DNA of 49,504 nt, taken from an uncultured Algibacter sp. (GTDB lineage: Bacteria > Bacteroidota > Bacteroidia > Flavobacteriales > Flavobacteriaceae). This document shows positions 8,571-18,191 of the stretch, in pieces. The notes under the pieces are model-generated. The model saw nothing but the letters and a program-made list of their open reading frames with translations. It did no database searches and was not told the origin of the DNA. Location of the stretch: the NCBI RefSeq assembly GCF_905480415.1, contig NZ_CAJQQI010000011.1, positions 1-49,504 of the forward strand, in the 5' to 3' direction. The translations under genes and the position numbers were made by a program. Positions within the stretch are counted from its first letter, which is position 1. Each line of letters starts with the position of its first letter.

Positions 8571-8700
8571 GGTCCCAACGATGGATAACCCACATAAATA
8601 TTACAGTTAAATAAAATCAAGTCTAGCACATCCCAACCACGTATTTTCAATTTTTTGTTTGTGATAGGTAAGTAAACCAATCTAAAAGTTTTAATTTCTA
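8571..8700 (-). pseudogene. Degenerate copy of the 5' end of ygiQ
   Basis: GGTCCCAACGATGGATAACCCACATAAATATTACAGTTAAATAAAATCAAGTCTAG..CATCCCAACCACGTATTTTCAATTTTTTGTTTGTGATAGGTA..ACCAATCTAAAAGTT aligns with 912-1035 (GGTCCAAACGATGGATGATCCACGTAGGCATCACCACTAAATAAAATAACGTCCAGTTCATCCCAACCGCGTATTTTCACCTCTTTGTTTGTGGTAGGTAACCAATCTGAAAGTT) with substitutions and indels. Confidence 0.85.
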
Positions 8701-8784
8701 ACACGGCCATTCTTGCTAGGATTAAGCTTTCAAATAGTAATCACATCATTTTTTTAAGTAATTTTACAAACTGTTTCACAAACG

Positions 8785-9747
8785 ATGAGTATTATTTCAA
8801 AAGACATATCAAAAGCGGTTGCCCTTTTAAAGGCCGACAAACTTGTAGCGATTCCTACCGAAACCGTTTATGGCCTTGCCGGAAACATATATAGCGAGAA
8901 GGCTATTAAAAGCATTTTCGAAACTAAAAAACGTCCGTTTTTTAATCCACTTATCGTTCATATTGCATCGGTTAAGCAATTAGAAGATATTGTAAGTCAC
9001 GTTCCTGAAAAAGCAAAATTATTAGCCAAAGCCTTTTGGCCTGGGGCAATGACATTGGTGCTTAAAAAGCAATCTATAATCCCAGACTTAATTACTGCAG
9101 GAAAAGACACGGTCGCAGTACGCGTTCCAAACCATCCTATAACTTTAAAACTTTTAAGACAATTACCATTTCCTTTGGCTGCTCCAAGTGCAAATCCATT
9201 TGGAAGCATTAGTCCCACAAAACCAGAACATGTAGCCCGATATTTTAAAAACGATATTGATCAAGTGTTAGATGGTGGAGTTTGTTCTAGCGGAATAGAA
9301 TCAACTATTATTGGGTTTGAAAATGATGAACTTATCATTTATCGTTTAGGTGCTTTAGCTATAGAAGATATTGAAGCAGTAGTTGGCAAAGTAACGATCA
9401 AAAACAGTAAAGAAATCAGTCCCGATGCACCTGGGATGTTAGACAGACATTATGCACCATCAACACAAACGTTTCTAACCGATACTATTTTAGAAGAAAT
9501 TAAAAAACACATAGGTAAACGCATTGGAATTCTTGTTTTTAAATCAGATTTAAAACAACCGACTATTACAACTCAAATCATCTTATCAAAAGATGGTGAT
9601 ATGGTAGAAGCCGCATCAAAACTTTATGATGCCATGCACGATTTAGATCATCAAAATCTCGATGTAATTATTGCTGAACGTTTTCCGGATTTTGGCTTAG
9701 GAAAATCTATCAATGATAGGTTGCAACGCGCTACCTTTAGCAGTTAA
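8785..9747 (+). CDS. tsaC: L-threonylcarbamoyladenylate synthase (Sua5/YciO/YrdC family)
   Basis: 320-aa ORF; KADKLVAIPTETVYGLAGNIY, FFNPLIVHI, LAAPSANPFGSISPT, SPDAPGMLDRHYAPSTQTFL (Sua5 C-terminal domain). Confidence 0.93.
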   Translation: MSIISKDISKAVALLKADKLVAIPTETVYGLAGNIYSEKAIKSIFETKKRPFFNPLIVHIASVKQLEDIVSHVPEKAKLLAKAFWPGAMTLVLKKQSIIPDLITAGKDTVAVRVPNHPITLKLLRQLPFPLAAPSANPFGSISPTKPEHVARYFKNDIDQVLDGGVCSSGIESTIIGFENDELIIYRLGALAIEDIEAVVGKVTIKNSKEISPDAPGMLDRHYAPSTQTFLTDTILEEIKKHIGKRIGILVFKSDLKQPTITTQIILSKDGDMVEAASKLYDAMHDLDHQNLDVIIAERFPDFGLGKSINDRLQRATFSS

Positions 9748-9801
9748 ATATTTCTAGTTGCAGCTGCCTGATTTTCAACTACAAAAAAACATTAAACTAG
9801 G

Positions 9802-9832
9802 TTTGGTAATCCAATAGATTATCGTAAATTTG
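9802..9832 (+). promoter_or_regulatory. Bacteroidota-type promoter for rplM-rpsI
   Basis: TTTG (9802-9805), 19-nt spacer, TAAATTTG (9825-9832), matching TTTG / TAnnTTTG. Confidence 0.65.
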
Positions 9833-9879
9833 CAAACTCTTTTTGAGAGAGGAATGTTTAATAATTAAAAAATCATAGT

Positions 9880-10335
9880 GTGGACACATTAAGCTACAAA
9901 ACGATTTCAGCAAACAAAGCTACTGCAAATAAGCAGTGGGTTTTAGTTGATGCTGAAGGTCAGGCGCTTGGTCGTTTAGCTTCTAAAGTTGCAAAACTTA
10001 TAAGAGGTAAACACAAGCCAAACTTCACACCTCATGTTGATTGCGGAGATAACGTTATTGTTATCAATGCAGAAAAAATCACGTTATCTGGTAACAAATG
10101 GACTGACAAGTCATACATTCGTCACACCGGATATCCAGGAGGTCAAAAAAGTCTAACTGCTACAGAATTGTATGGAAAAGATCCTGCAAGAGTAGTAGAA
10201 AAATCAGTTAAAGGAATGTTACCTAAAAACAAATTAGGTGCCGCTTTATTCCGTAACCTAACAGTTGTTGTTGGTACAGAGCATGCTCATGCAGCTCAAA
10301 AACCAAAAACAATTAACTTAAACGAATTCAAATAA
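9880..10335 (+). CDS. rplM: 50S ribosomal protein L13 (GTG start)
   Basis: 151 aa; KQWVLVDAEGQALGRLASKVAKLIRGKHKPNFTPHVDCGDNVIVINAEKI. Confidence 0.98.
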   Translation: MDTLSYKTISANKATANKQWVLVDAEGQALGRLASKVAKLIRGKHKPNFTPHVDCGDNVIVINAEKITLSGNKWTDKSYIRHTGYPGGQKSLTATELYGKDPARVVEKSVKGMLPKNKLGAALFRNLTVVVGTEHAHAAQKPKTINLNEFK

Positions 10336-10722
10336 ATGGATGTAATTCACAAAATCGGCCGTAGAAAAACGGCTGTTGCGCGCGCTTATGTTGCCCCAGG
10401 AAAAGGTAACATTACAATCAATAAAAAAGACTTAGCTAATTATTTTACTACTGCTACTTTACAGTACAAAGTAAAACAACCTTTAGTTTTGACTAACAAT
10501 GACGCCAACTTTGATATTACAGTAAATGTATTCGGAGGTGGTATTACTGGTCAAGCAGAAGCTGTGCGTTTAGCCCTTTCTCGCGTAATGTGTGAGATTG
10601 ATGCTGAAAACAGATTAATCTTAAAACCAGAAGGTTTATTAACAAGAGATCCAAGAATGGTTGAACGTAAGAAATTCGGTCAGAAGAAAGCTCGTAAGAA
10701 ATTTCAATTCTCTAAACGTTAA
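10336..10722 (+). CDS. rpsI: 30S ribosomal protein S9
   Basis: 128 aa; IGRRKTAVARAYVAPGKGNITIN...LTRDPRMVERKKFGQKKARKKFQFSKR. Confidence 0.98.
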   Translation: MDVIHKIGRRKTAVARAYVAPGKGNITINKKDLANYFTTATLQYKVKQPLVLTNNDANFDITVNVFGGGITGQAEAVRLALSRVMCEIDAENRLILKPEGLLTRDPRMVERKKFGQKKARKKFQFSKR

Positions 10723-10905
10723 TATCCTCAACTTGATTGGGAATCTGTTTATCAGTTCTCTCAATCTTGTCGAAATTAAAGTATTATTTAAAAAGTTCCT
10801 GAAACGAGTTCAGGACTAAAAGTTTAGCATCTAAATGGTTAAGGCGAATTTTAAAAAATGACCACTTAATCATTGCTAATTCAACAGAACGTAAACTATT
10901 ACAAA

Positions 10906-11760
10906 ATGGCAGTAGAAGTAAAAGAATTACTTGAAGCAGGTGTACACTTCGGACACCTTACACGTAAGTGGGATCCAAACATGGCTCCTTACGTATATAT
11001 GGAGCGTAATGGCATCCATATTATAAACCTTTACAAAACAGCGGCTAAAATTGATGAAGCCGGAGCAGCATTAGCAAAGATTGCAGCTTCTGGTCGTAAA
11101 ATTTTATTCGTTGCAACAAAAAAGCAAGCAAAAGATATTGTTGCTGAAAAAGCTGGAAACATTAATATGCCTTACATCACTGAAAGATGGCCAGGTGGAA
11201 TGTTAACTAACTTTGTTACTATTAGAAAAGCTGTTAAAAAAATGGCTACTATTGATAGAATGAAGAAAGACGGTACGTTCATGACATTATCTAAAAAAGA
11301 ACGTTTACAAGTTGATCGTTTAAGAGCGAAGTTAGAAAAAAACTTAGGTTCTATTAACGATATGACTCGTTTACCAGGTGCTTTATTTGTTGTAGATATT
11401 AAGCGTGAGCATATCGCGATTAAAGAAGCTCAAAAATTAAACATTCCAATTTTTGCAATGGTTGATACCAATTCAGATCCACGTCAAGTAGATTATGTTA
11501 TCCCTGCAAATGATGACGCTTCTAAATCGATAGATAAAATTTTAACGCATGTAACATCTGCAATATCTGACGGATTAGCAGAACGTAAAGCTGAAAAAGA
11601 TGCGGCTGCCGCACCTAAAGAAGAAGCTCCAAAAGCTAAAGTTGAAGTAAAAACTGAAGCTAAAGAAGAGGCTCCAAAAGCTAAAGTTGTAGTTGAAAAA
11701 GCTGCTCCTAAAGCTAAAGCTGCACCAGCTAAAAAAGCTGCTGCTGAAGAAGAAGAATAA
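10906..11760 (+). CDS. rpsB: 30S ribosomal protein S2 (start placed at internal ATG rather than the 10873 ORF start)
   Basis: MAVEVKELLEAGVHFGHLTRKWDPNMAPYVYMERNGIHIINLYKT; Lys/Ala/Glu-rich C-terminal tail. Confidence 0.97.
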   Translation: MAVEVKELLEAGVHFGHLTRKWDPNMAPYVYMERNGIHIINLYKTAAKIDEAGAALAKIAASGRKILFVATKKQAKDIVAEKAGNINMPYITERWPGGMLTNFVTIRKAVKKMATIDRMKKDGTFMTLSKKERLQVDRLRAKLEKNLGSINDMTRLPGALFVVDIKREHIAIKEAQKLNIPIFAMVDTNSDPRQVDYVIPANDDASKSIDKILTHVTSAISDGLAERKAEKDAAAAPKEEAPKAKVEVKTEAKEEAPKAKVVVEKAAPKAKAAPAKKAAAEEEE

Positions 11761-11845
11761 AAAACATTAATACAACACAAATAAGTCGTTTAGTTCTTTT
11801 CTTCATTGAAAACATATTGAACGACTTTTTTAAATTACAACAACT

Positions 11846-12820
11846 ATGAGTACTACAGTAAAAGTAACAGCCGCTGAAGTAAATAAATTAAGACAAGCTA
11901 CAGGTGCAGGTATGATGGACTGCAAAAAAGCCTTAGTTGAAGCTGAAGGCGATTTTGATAAAGCTATCGCAGTTCTTCGTAAAAAAGGACAAAAAGTAGC
12001 AGAAAAAAGAGCAGATAGAGATTCATCTGAAGGTGCTGCTGTCTCAAAAATTAACGCAAACCAAACTGAAGGTGTTGCAATTGTTTTAGGATGTGAAACA
12101 GACTTTGTTGGTAAAAACGAAAACTTCATAGCATTAGCTAATGAGTTGGCTGACATTGCATTAAACACCAACTCAAAAGAAGCCTTTTTAGCTGCTGATT
12201 GTGGTGGCATGAGTGTTGCTGAAAAATTAATTGAACAGACTGGGGTTATTGGTGAGAAATTAGACATCACTGCTTTTGAGAAATTAGAAGCTCCTTATGT
12301 TGGTTCTTATGTTCATATCAACAAAATTGCTGCCTTAGTAGGAATAACTGCAAAAGTTGATAACGCTGATGTTTTAGTTAAAGATGTGGCAATGCAAGTA
12401 GCTTCTATGGGAGCGACTTCATTATCTTACAAAGATTTTGATCCTGCTTTTGTAGCATCAGAAACTGAAGCAAGAATCGCAGTGATTGAAAAAGATAATA
12501 TTGAATTAGGGCGTTTAGGTAAAACACTTAAAAATGTGCCTAGTTATATTTCTATGGCTCAATTAACTCCTGAAGTTATAGCTGAAGCTGAAGAAGCTGC
12601 AAAAGCTGAATTAAAAGCTGAAGGTAAACCAGAACAAATCTGGGATAGAATTTTACCAGGTAAAATGGAGCGTTTTATTTCTGATAATACAACTTTAGAT
12701 CAAGAACAATGTTTATTAGATCAAAAGTTTATTAAAGATGATAAGCAAACTGTTGCAGCATACGTTTCTACTTACGGTGAAGTTGAAATCTCAGGTTTCA
12801 AACGTGCTACAGTAGGATAA
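11846..12820 (+). CDS. tsf: Translation elongation factor Ts
   Basis: VTAAEVNKLRQATGAGMMDCKKALVEAEGDFDKAIAVLRKKGQK. Confidence 0.98.
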   Translation: MSTTVKVTAAEVNKLRQATGAGMMDCKKALVEAEGDFDKAIAVLRKKGQKVAEKRADRDSSEGAAVSKINANQTEGVAIVLGCETDFVGKNENFIALANELADIALNTNSKEAFLAADCGGMSVAEKLIEQTGVIGEKLDITAFEKLEAPYVGSYVHINKIAALVGITAKVDNADVLVKDVAMQVASMGATSLSYKDFDPAFVASETEARIAVIEKDNIELGRLGKTLKNVPSYISMAQLTPEVIAEAEEAAKAELKAEGKPEQIWDRILPGKMERFISDNTTLDQEQCLLDQKFIKDDKQTVAAYVSTYGEVEISGFKRATVG

Positions 12821-12855
12821 CAAATTATTGCGAAAGCAAAAATAACATATAATTC

Positions 12856-12890
12856 AAACCACTATTCTTTAAAAGAGTAGTGGTTTTTTT
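12856..12890 (+). terminator. Rho-independent terminator after tsf
   Basis: AAACCACTATTCTTT-AAAAGAGTAGTGGTTTTTTTT. Confidence 0.85.
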
Positions 12891-12968
12891 TATTCAAAAA
12901 TTCGACTTTCATATAAAATAAAAAAATAAAAAAATTGTGTAGCTTTGTCCAACCTCAGTAAATAACAC

Positions 12969-13676
12969 ATGAAATACAAAAGAATACTCCTTAAACTATC
13001 TGGTGAAGCATTAATGGGAAACCATCAATATGGTATAGACCCAGATCGACTAGCAGAATATGCTCAAGACATTAAAACAATTACAGATAAAGGTATTGAA
13101 GTTGCCATAGTCATTGGTGGTGGAAATATTTTTAGAGGTGTTGCCGGAGCAAGTAAAGGTATGGATCGTGTTCAAGGAGATTATATGGGTATGCTTGCTA
13201 CGGTTATTAACGGTTTAGCACTGCAAGGCGCCTTAGAAGACGCTAATATTCCAACAAGGTTGCAAACAGCGATAAAAATTAATGAGGTAGCTGAACCCTT
13301 TATAAGAAGAAGAGCGATGCGTCATCTAGAAAAAGGTCGTGTTGTTATTTTTGGTGGAGGAACAGGAAACCCTTATTTCACTACTGATTCTGCAGCTGTT
13401 TTGCGTGCTATAGAAATTGAAGCTGATGTGATTTTAAAAGGTACTAGAGTTGATGGGATTTATAATGCTGACCCTGAAAAAGACGATAAGGCTATTAAAT
13501 TTAATTCAATATCATTTGATGATGTATTAAGAAAAGGATTAAAAGTAATGGATACCACAGCGTTTACTTTGAGTCAAGAAAATAAATTGCCAATTATTGT
13601 TTTTGATATGAATAAAAAAGGGAATCTACTTAAAGTGGTTTCTGGAGAAAATATTGGAACCGTAGTTAACGTATAA
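12969..13676 (+). CDS. pyrH: UMP kinase
   Basis: [28 protein letters not shown]...[10 protein letters not shown]...[21 protein letters not shown]. Confidence 0.97.
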   Translation: MKYKRILLKLSGEALMGNHQYGIDPDRLAEYAQDIKTITDKGIEVAIVIGGGNIFRGVAGASKGMDRVQGDYMGMLATVINGLALQGALEDANIPTRLQTAIKINEVAEPFIRRRAMRHLEKGRVVIFGGGTGNPYFTTDSAAVLRAIEIEADVILKGTRVDGIYNADPEKDDKAIKFNSISFDDVLRKGLKVMDTTAFTLSQENKLPIIVFDMNKKGNLLKVVSGENIGTVVNV

Positions 13677-13731
13677 TTCTTGGCGTAATTTTTGAATCAA
13701 TATATATAATTTGAAATAAAAGTTTAAAACA

Positions 13732-14289
13732 ATGGACGAAGACATACAATTTATATTAGATGCAACAAAAGAAGCTATGGTTAATGCCATAAAGCATCTT
13801 GAAAAAGAATTTGTAAACATAAGAGCAGGTAAAGCTAGTCCTGCAATGCTTGGTAGCGTTATGGTAAACTACTACGGCTCGCAAACACCTTTAAGTCAAG
13901 TTGCAAATGTGAATACCCCTGATGGTAGAACCATTACAGTACAACCTTGGGAAAAAAGCATGCTTCAAGAAATAGAACGTGGTATTGCCTATGCAAATCT
14001 TGGATTTAATCCTATGAACAATGGTGAAACAATTATTATTAATGTTCCGCCATTAACTGAAGAACGCCGTAAAGATCTTGCTAAACAGGCTAAAAGTGAA
14101 GCTGAAGATGCTAAAGTAAGTATTAGAACCGCTCGTAAAGATGCGAATAACGACATCAAAAAAAATGATGATGTGTCAGAAGACTTAAAGAAAAATGCTG
14201 AAATAGATGTGCAACAAATGACAGATTCGTACGTTAAAAAAGTCGATGATCTTTTCGATAGTAAAGAAAAAGAAATCATGACCGTATAA
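13732..14289 (+). CDS. frr: Ribosome recycling factor
   Basis: FVNIRAGKASPAMLGSVMVNYYGSQTPLSQVANVNTPDGRTITVQPWEKSMLQEIERGI. Confidence 0.97.
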   Translation: MDEDIQFILDATKEAMVNAIKHLEKEFVNIRAGKASPAMLGSVMVNYYGSQTPLSQVANVNTPDGRTITVQPWEKSMLQEIERGIAYANLGFNPMNNGETIIINVPPLTEERRKDLAKQAKSEAEDAKVSIRTARKDANNDIKKNDDVSEDLKKNAEIDVQQMTDSYVKKVDDLFDSKEKEIMTV

Positions 14290-14313
14290 TACCTTACCAA
14301 ATAAATTGGTTTT

Positions 14314-14340
14314 AAAGCGACACTTTCGTCGCTTTTTTTT
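14314..14340 (+). terminator. Rho-independent terminator after frr
   Basis: AAAGCGACactttcGTCGCTTTTTTTT. Confidence 0.85.
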
Positions 14341-14369
14341 ATAAATATTTAGTTTATAGAATTTTAAAA

Positions 14370-15641
14370 ATGCTGAAAAGTTGTTGTCTCTTTATTTTAA
14401 TTATTTGTACAACTTTAGTGCAAGGACAATCATTCCATGAAAAAGACATAGAACCTAGACAAGATACCATTAAAAAGAAGGAACTATTAAAAAGTATTGG
14501 AAATGGATTCCTTCCTTCAAAATATTTTAATCTAGATTTACGATATTTAATAAAGTTTAACCAATATGAAGGCGTAAGAACCGGTCTTGGTGGCGTTACT
14601 AATTCTGCTTTTTCAGAAAAATATAGAATTAATAGCTACCTAGTATATGGTTTTAGAGACCATCGTTTTAAATATAGTATTGGAGGAGGTTTTAGATTAG
14701 CCGAAACAACTAATACTTGGATAAACCTATCTTATACAGATGACTTACAAGAAACCGGGAGCACAAAATTTCTAACAGACAAACGGTTTTTTCAGTTTTT
14801 TGAACCCCGTTTATTGAATATTAATTTATTTCACAAACACATTACAAAAGCCATAACATTAGAACATCAACTTTTACCCAGTTTGTTATCTGAAACAGAA
14901 TTAGCAATAAGTAACATAGATCCTACATATGGTTACAGCTACGTATTAGACAATGCAACTACTAATTCTTTTCATTTAAGCACGGCTAAAGTGGCCTTTC
15001 AATGGAGTCCATTTAGCACCTTTGAATCTTCAGAAAAAGGAATTAAAGAAACCAAAGATGGTTACCCTAAGTTTACAGTTCAGTACACCAAAAGTTTTAA
15101 TGATGTTTTTGGTAGTAATTTTGGTTTTTCAAAATTCGATTTTAGAACCATTCATAAAATTGGAAAAGATGATGATTCGTTTTCAAAAATCACAATCGTT
15201 TCTGGAATCGCTAACGGAAATACGCCTATTACTCATTTATATCATGCCTATCCCAACAATATTAACAAAGAAACGATATTGCAACGTTTTTCTGTGGCTG
15301 GGTTAAATAGTTTTGAAACCATGTATTTTAATGAATTCTTTTCAGATAAATTTGCCACGTTTCAACTAAAACACTTTATAAAACCTTTTAATATTTCAGT
15401 ACGATATAAACCCCAATTGGTTTTAATTACCCGATTTGCTCTTGGAGATATGGATAACCCTGAGAGGCATCAAAACATTTCGTTTGGTTCATTAAAAAAA
15501 GGCTATACAGAATCTGGTTTTGAACTTAATAAATTACTATTTGGTTTTGGTTTAAGCTTTACTTATCGATATGGTGGTTATCATTTACCAGAATTTGGTG
15601 ATAACGTTGCAATAAAGTTTACATTTAACGTCTCATTATGA
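14370..15641 (+). CDS. DUF5686-like outer-membrane beta-barrel protein
   Basis: 423-aa ORF with signal peptide; GGVTNSAFSEKYRINSYLVYGFRDHRFKYSIGGGFRL and C-terminal barrel strands; resembles the C-terminal half of DUF5686 proteins. Confidence 0.7.
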   Translation: MLKSCCLFILIICTTLVQGQSFHEKDIEPRQDTIKKKELLKSIGNGFLPSKYFNLDLRYLIKFNQYEGVRTGLGGVTNSAFSEKYRINSYLVYGFRDHRFKYSIGGGFRLAETTNTWINLSYTDDLQETGSTKFLTDKRFFQFFEPRLLNINLFHKHITKAITLEHQLLPSLLSETELAISNIDPTYGYSYVLDNATTNSFHLSTAKVAFQWSPFSTFESSEKGIKETKDGYPKFTVQYTKSFNDVFGSNFGFSKFDFRTIHKIGKDDDSFSKITIVSGIANGNTPITHLYHAYPNNINKETILQRFSVAGLNSFETMYFNEFFSDKFATFQLKHFIKPFNISVRYKPQLVLITRFALGDMDNPERHQNISFGSLKKGYTESGFELNKLLFGFGLSFTYRYGGYHLPEFGDNVAIKFTFNVSL

Positions 15642-15687
15642 GGTATTATACTTGTTTTTTCTACCTTTGCCCATCTTTTAACTAAAC

Positions 15688-18078
15688 ATGTTTAAACTTT
15701 TTACAAAAGACTTTTGGGATGTTACCGCAAGATTAATTTTACGTAATAAAATTTTGATTCTTGTTGGTATTCTTTTGGTTACCATATTCTTTAGCCGTCA
15801 ATGGGAGAACATGCGTTTAGCCTATAGCGAGGCAAATATGTTGCCAGACGATCATGAAGTAAATATTACTTATAATAATTTTTTGAAAACCTTTGGCGAA
15901 GAGGGAAACCTTATTGTTTTAGGTGTAAAAGACAGCTCGCTTTTTACGGTAGAAAAATTAAATGCTTGGAATAAACTTTCAGAAGACTTCAAAAGCAATG
16001 AAGCAGTTGAAACAGTAATTTCAATAAAAGACCTTCAAAAATTAATAAAAGACACTAAAAATGAAAAGTTCAACTTAGAACCTTTTATAAAAGACTCCAT
16101 TACATCTTTAGCTCAAATCGAAACACTTCAAGACGAGCTTTTCAAAAAATACCCTTTTTACGATAATTTCTTATTCAATAAAGAAACAAAAACAATACGG
16201 ACAGCAATTTACATGGATAAAGCCATTGTAAATACATCCGCAAGAAAAGATTTTGTTGTTGATGTTTTAATACCAAAGATTAAAACTTTTGAAAATAAAT
16301 ATAATTTAGACGTCCGAGTATCAGGTATGCCTTATATCAGAACTTTAAACTCTCAAAACATTGTTGACGAAATTAATTTATTTGTTATTGCTGCGCTGCT
16401 CGTAACATCTATCATTTTCTTTTTCTTTTTTAGATCGTTTAGAGCCACTTTCATTTCGCTTATTGTAGTTTGTATTGGTGTAGCGTGGACCTTGGGAATT
16501 ATAGGTCTGTTAGAATACGAAGTAAGTGTTTTAACCGCACTAATTCCTCCTTTAATTATTGTAATAGGTATTCCAAACTGTATTTTTCTAATTAATAAAT
16601 ATCAACATGAAGTAAAACTACATGGCAATAAAGTAAAATCATTACAACGTGTTATCACAAAAATCGGTAATGCGACTCTGATGACTAATGTTACTACAGC
16701 TTCTGGTTTTGCAACATTTATTTTAACCGAGAGTAAACTTTTAAAAGAGTTTGGTATTGTGGCATCATTAAGCATTTTGGCCATTTTTATTCTCTGTTTA
16801 TTGATTATTCCCATCATATATAGCTTTATGCCATATCCGAAAGACCGCCACTTAGAACACTTAAATAAGCGTTGGATTGGTGGTTTTGTAAATTGGATGG
16901 AACGTATGGTGAGGCAAAAAAGAATTGCTATCTATATAACTTCTTTAGTTTTACTGGTAGTAAGTATCATTGGGATTTATCAAATAAAAATATCTGGCAG
17001 CTTAATTGAAGATATGCCTCAAGAATCTGACTTCGTAAACGATATTCGGTTTTTTGAAGAGGAGTTTAATGGTATTATGCCATTAGAAATCCTGGTCGAT
17101 ACCAAGCGTAAAAAGGGTGTAATGAAACTTTCCACGCTTAAGCGAATGGATGCTCTTGAAGATTTAATTATCGAAATTCCCGAGCTTTCAAAGCCCATTT
17201 CGGTCGTCAGTTTGGTTAAATATTCTAAACAAGCCTATTACAACGGCAACACTAAATTTTATCAGTTGCCAACCTCACAAGAAAATAGTTTTATTTTATC
17301 CTATGCAAAAAACTCATCTTCAGATGTAGACTTACTAAAAAACTTTGTAGATAATACTGGACGATATGCTCGTATTACTACCTTTATGAAAGATATAGGT
17401 ACCGATAAGATGGAACGTATTGAAGAAAATCTTCAAACAAAAATAGACAAGGTTTTTCCAAAGGAAAGTTATGACATAACCATGACGGGTAAAGCTTTAG
17501 TGTTTCAAAAAGGAACAAAATATCTTGTTAAAAACTTAGTCATATCACTCTCATTAGCCATATTTTTAATCGCTTTATTTATGGCTTATTTGTTTAGGTC
17601 TGGAAGAATGATAATCATATCCCTCATTCCAAACTTATTACCTCTTCTTGTAACGGCTGGTTTAATGGGTTATTTAGGAGTTCCTATAAAACCTTCCACT
17701 ATTTTAGTATTTAGTATTGCTTTTGGTATATCTGTTGATGATACCATTCACTTTTTAGCAAAATACAGGCAAGAACTTCAAGCTAATAATTGGAAAATTA
17801 AAGTATCTGTTTATGGTGCTTTGCGCGAAACTGGTGTAAGCATGTTTTACACTTCTATTGTTTTATTTTTTGGTTTCTCCGTATTTACGATTTCAAGTTT
17901 TGGTGGCACCGTAGCTTTAGGAGCTTTAGTTTCAGCCACATTATTATTCGCTATGTTATCTAATTTACTGCTTTTACCTTCTTTATTACTTTCTCTAGAA
18001 CGTAACATCGCAAACAAACAAGTGCTTAGAAAACCTTCAATAAATATTATCCCAGAAGAAGATGAGGTAGAGGATTAA
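15688..18078 (+). CDS. MMPL/RND family transporter
   Basis: 796-aa ORF with two hydrophobic repeats: FRSFRATFISLIVVCIGVAWTLG..., LVFSIAFGISVDDTIHFLAKYR. Confidence 0.9.
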   Translation: MFKLFTKDFWDVTARLILRNKILILVGILLVTIFFSRQWENMRLAYSEANMLPDDHEVNITYNNFLKTFGEEGNLIVLGVKDSSLFTVEKLNAWNKLSEDFKSNEAVETVISIKDLQKLIKDTKNEKFNLEPFIKDSITSLAQIETLQDELFKKYPFYDNFLFNKETKTIRTAIYMDKAIVNTSARKDFVVDVLIPKIKTFENKYNLDVRVSGMPYIRTLNSQNIVDEINLFVIAALLVTSIIFFFFFRSFRATFISLIVVCIGVAWTLGIIGLLEYEVSVLTALIPPLIIVIGIPNCIFLINKYQHEVKLHGNKVKSLQRVITKIGNATLMTNVTTASGFATFILTESKLLKEFGIVASLSILAIFILCLLIIPIIYSFMPYPKDRHLEHLNKRWIGGFVNWMERMVRQKRIAIYITSLVLLVVSIIGIYQIKISGSLIEDMPQESDFVNDIRFFEEEFNGIMPLEILVDTKRKKGVMKLSTLKRMDALEDLIIEIPELSKPISVVSLVKYSKQAYYNGNTKFYQLPTSQENSFILSYAKNSSSDVDLLKNFVDNTGRYARITTFMKDIGTDKMERIEENLQTKIDKVFPKESYDITMTGKALVFQKGTKYLVKNLVISLSLAIFLIALFMAYLFRSGRMIIISLIPNLLPLLVTAGLMGYLGVPIKPSTILVFSIAFGISVDDTIHFLAKYRQELQANNWKIKVSVYGALRETGVSMFYTSIVLFFGFSVFTISSFGGTVALGALVSATLLFAMLSNLLLLPSLLLSLERNIANKQVLRKPSINIIPEEDEVED

Positions 18079-18191
18079 ATTCTAATATTTTGAAAATTAT
18101 TTCAAATTTCAACTCCTTTAAATTTTGGAATTTAGAAATTGAATTTTGATAAATGAAACCTTTATATTTACACTATTAATTTTAAAAATGT

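Noticed and set aside
8571-8700. Considered an insertion-sequence end or transposase fragment
   Set aside because: It aligns to ygiQ codons rather than to any transposase; no IS terminal inverted repeats recognised.
11493-12270. Minus-strand ORFs of 95 aa (11493-11780) and 146 aa (11830-12270)
   Set aside because: Antisense shadow ORFs of rpsB and tsf; Ala/Ser-rich composition reflects the complementary codons.
13989-14300. 103-aa minus-strand ORF
   Set aside because: Antisense to frr with no independent support.
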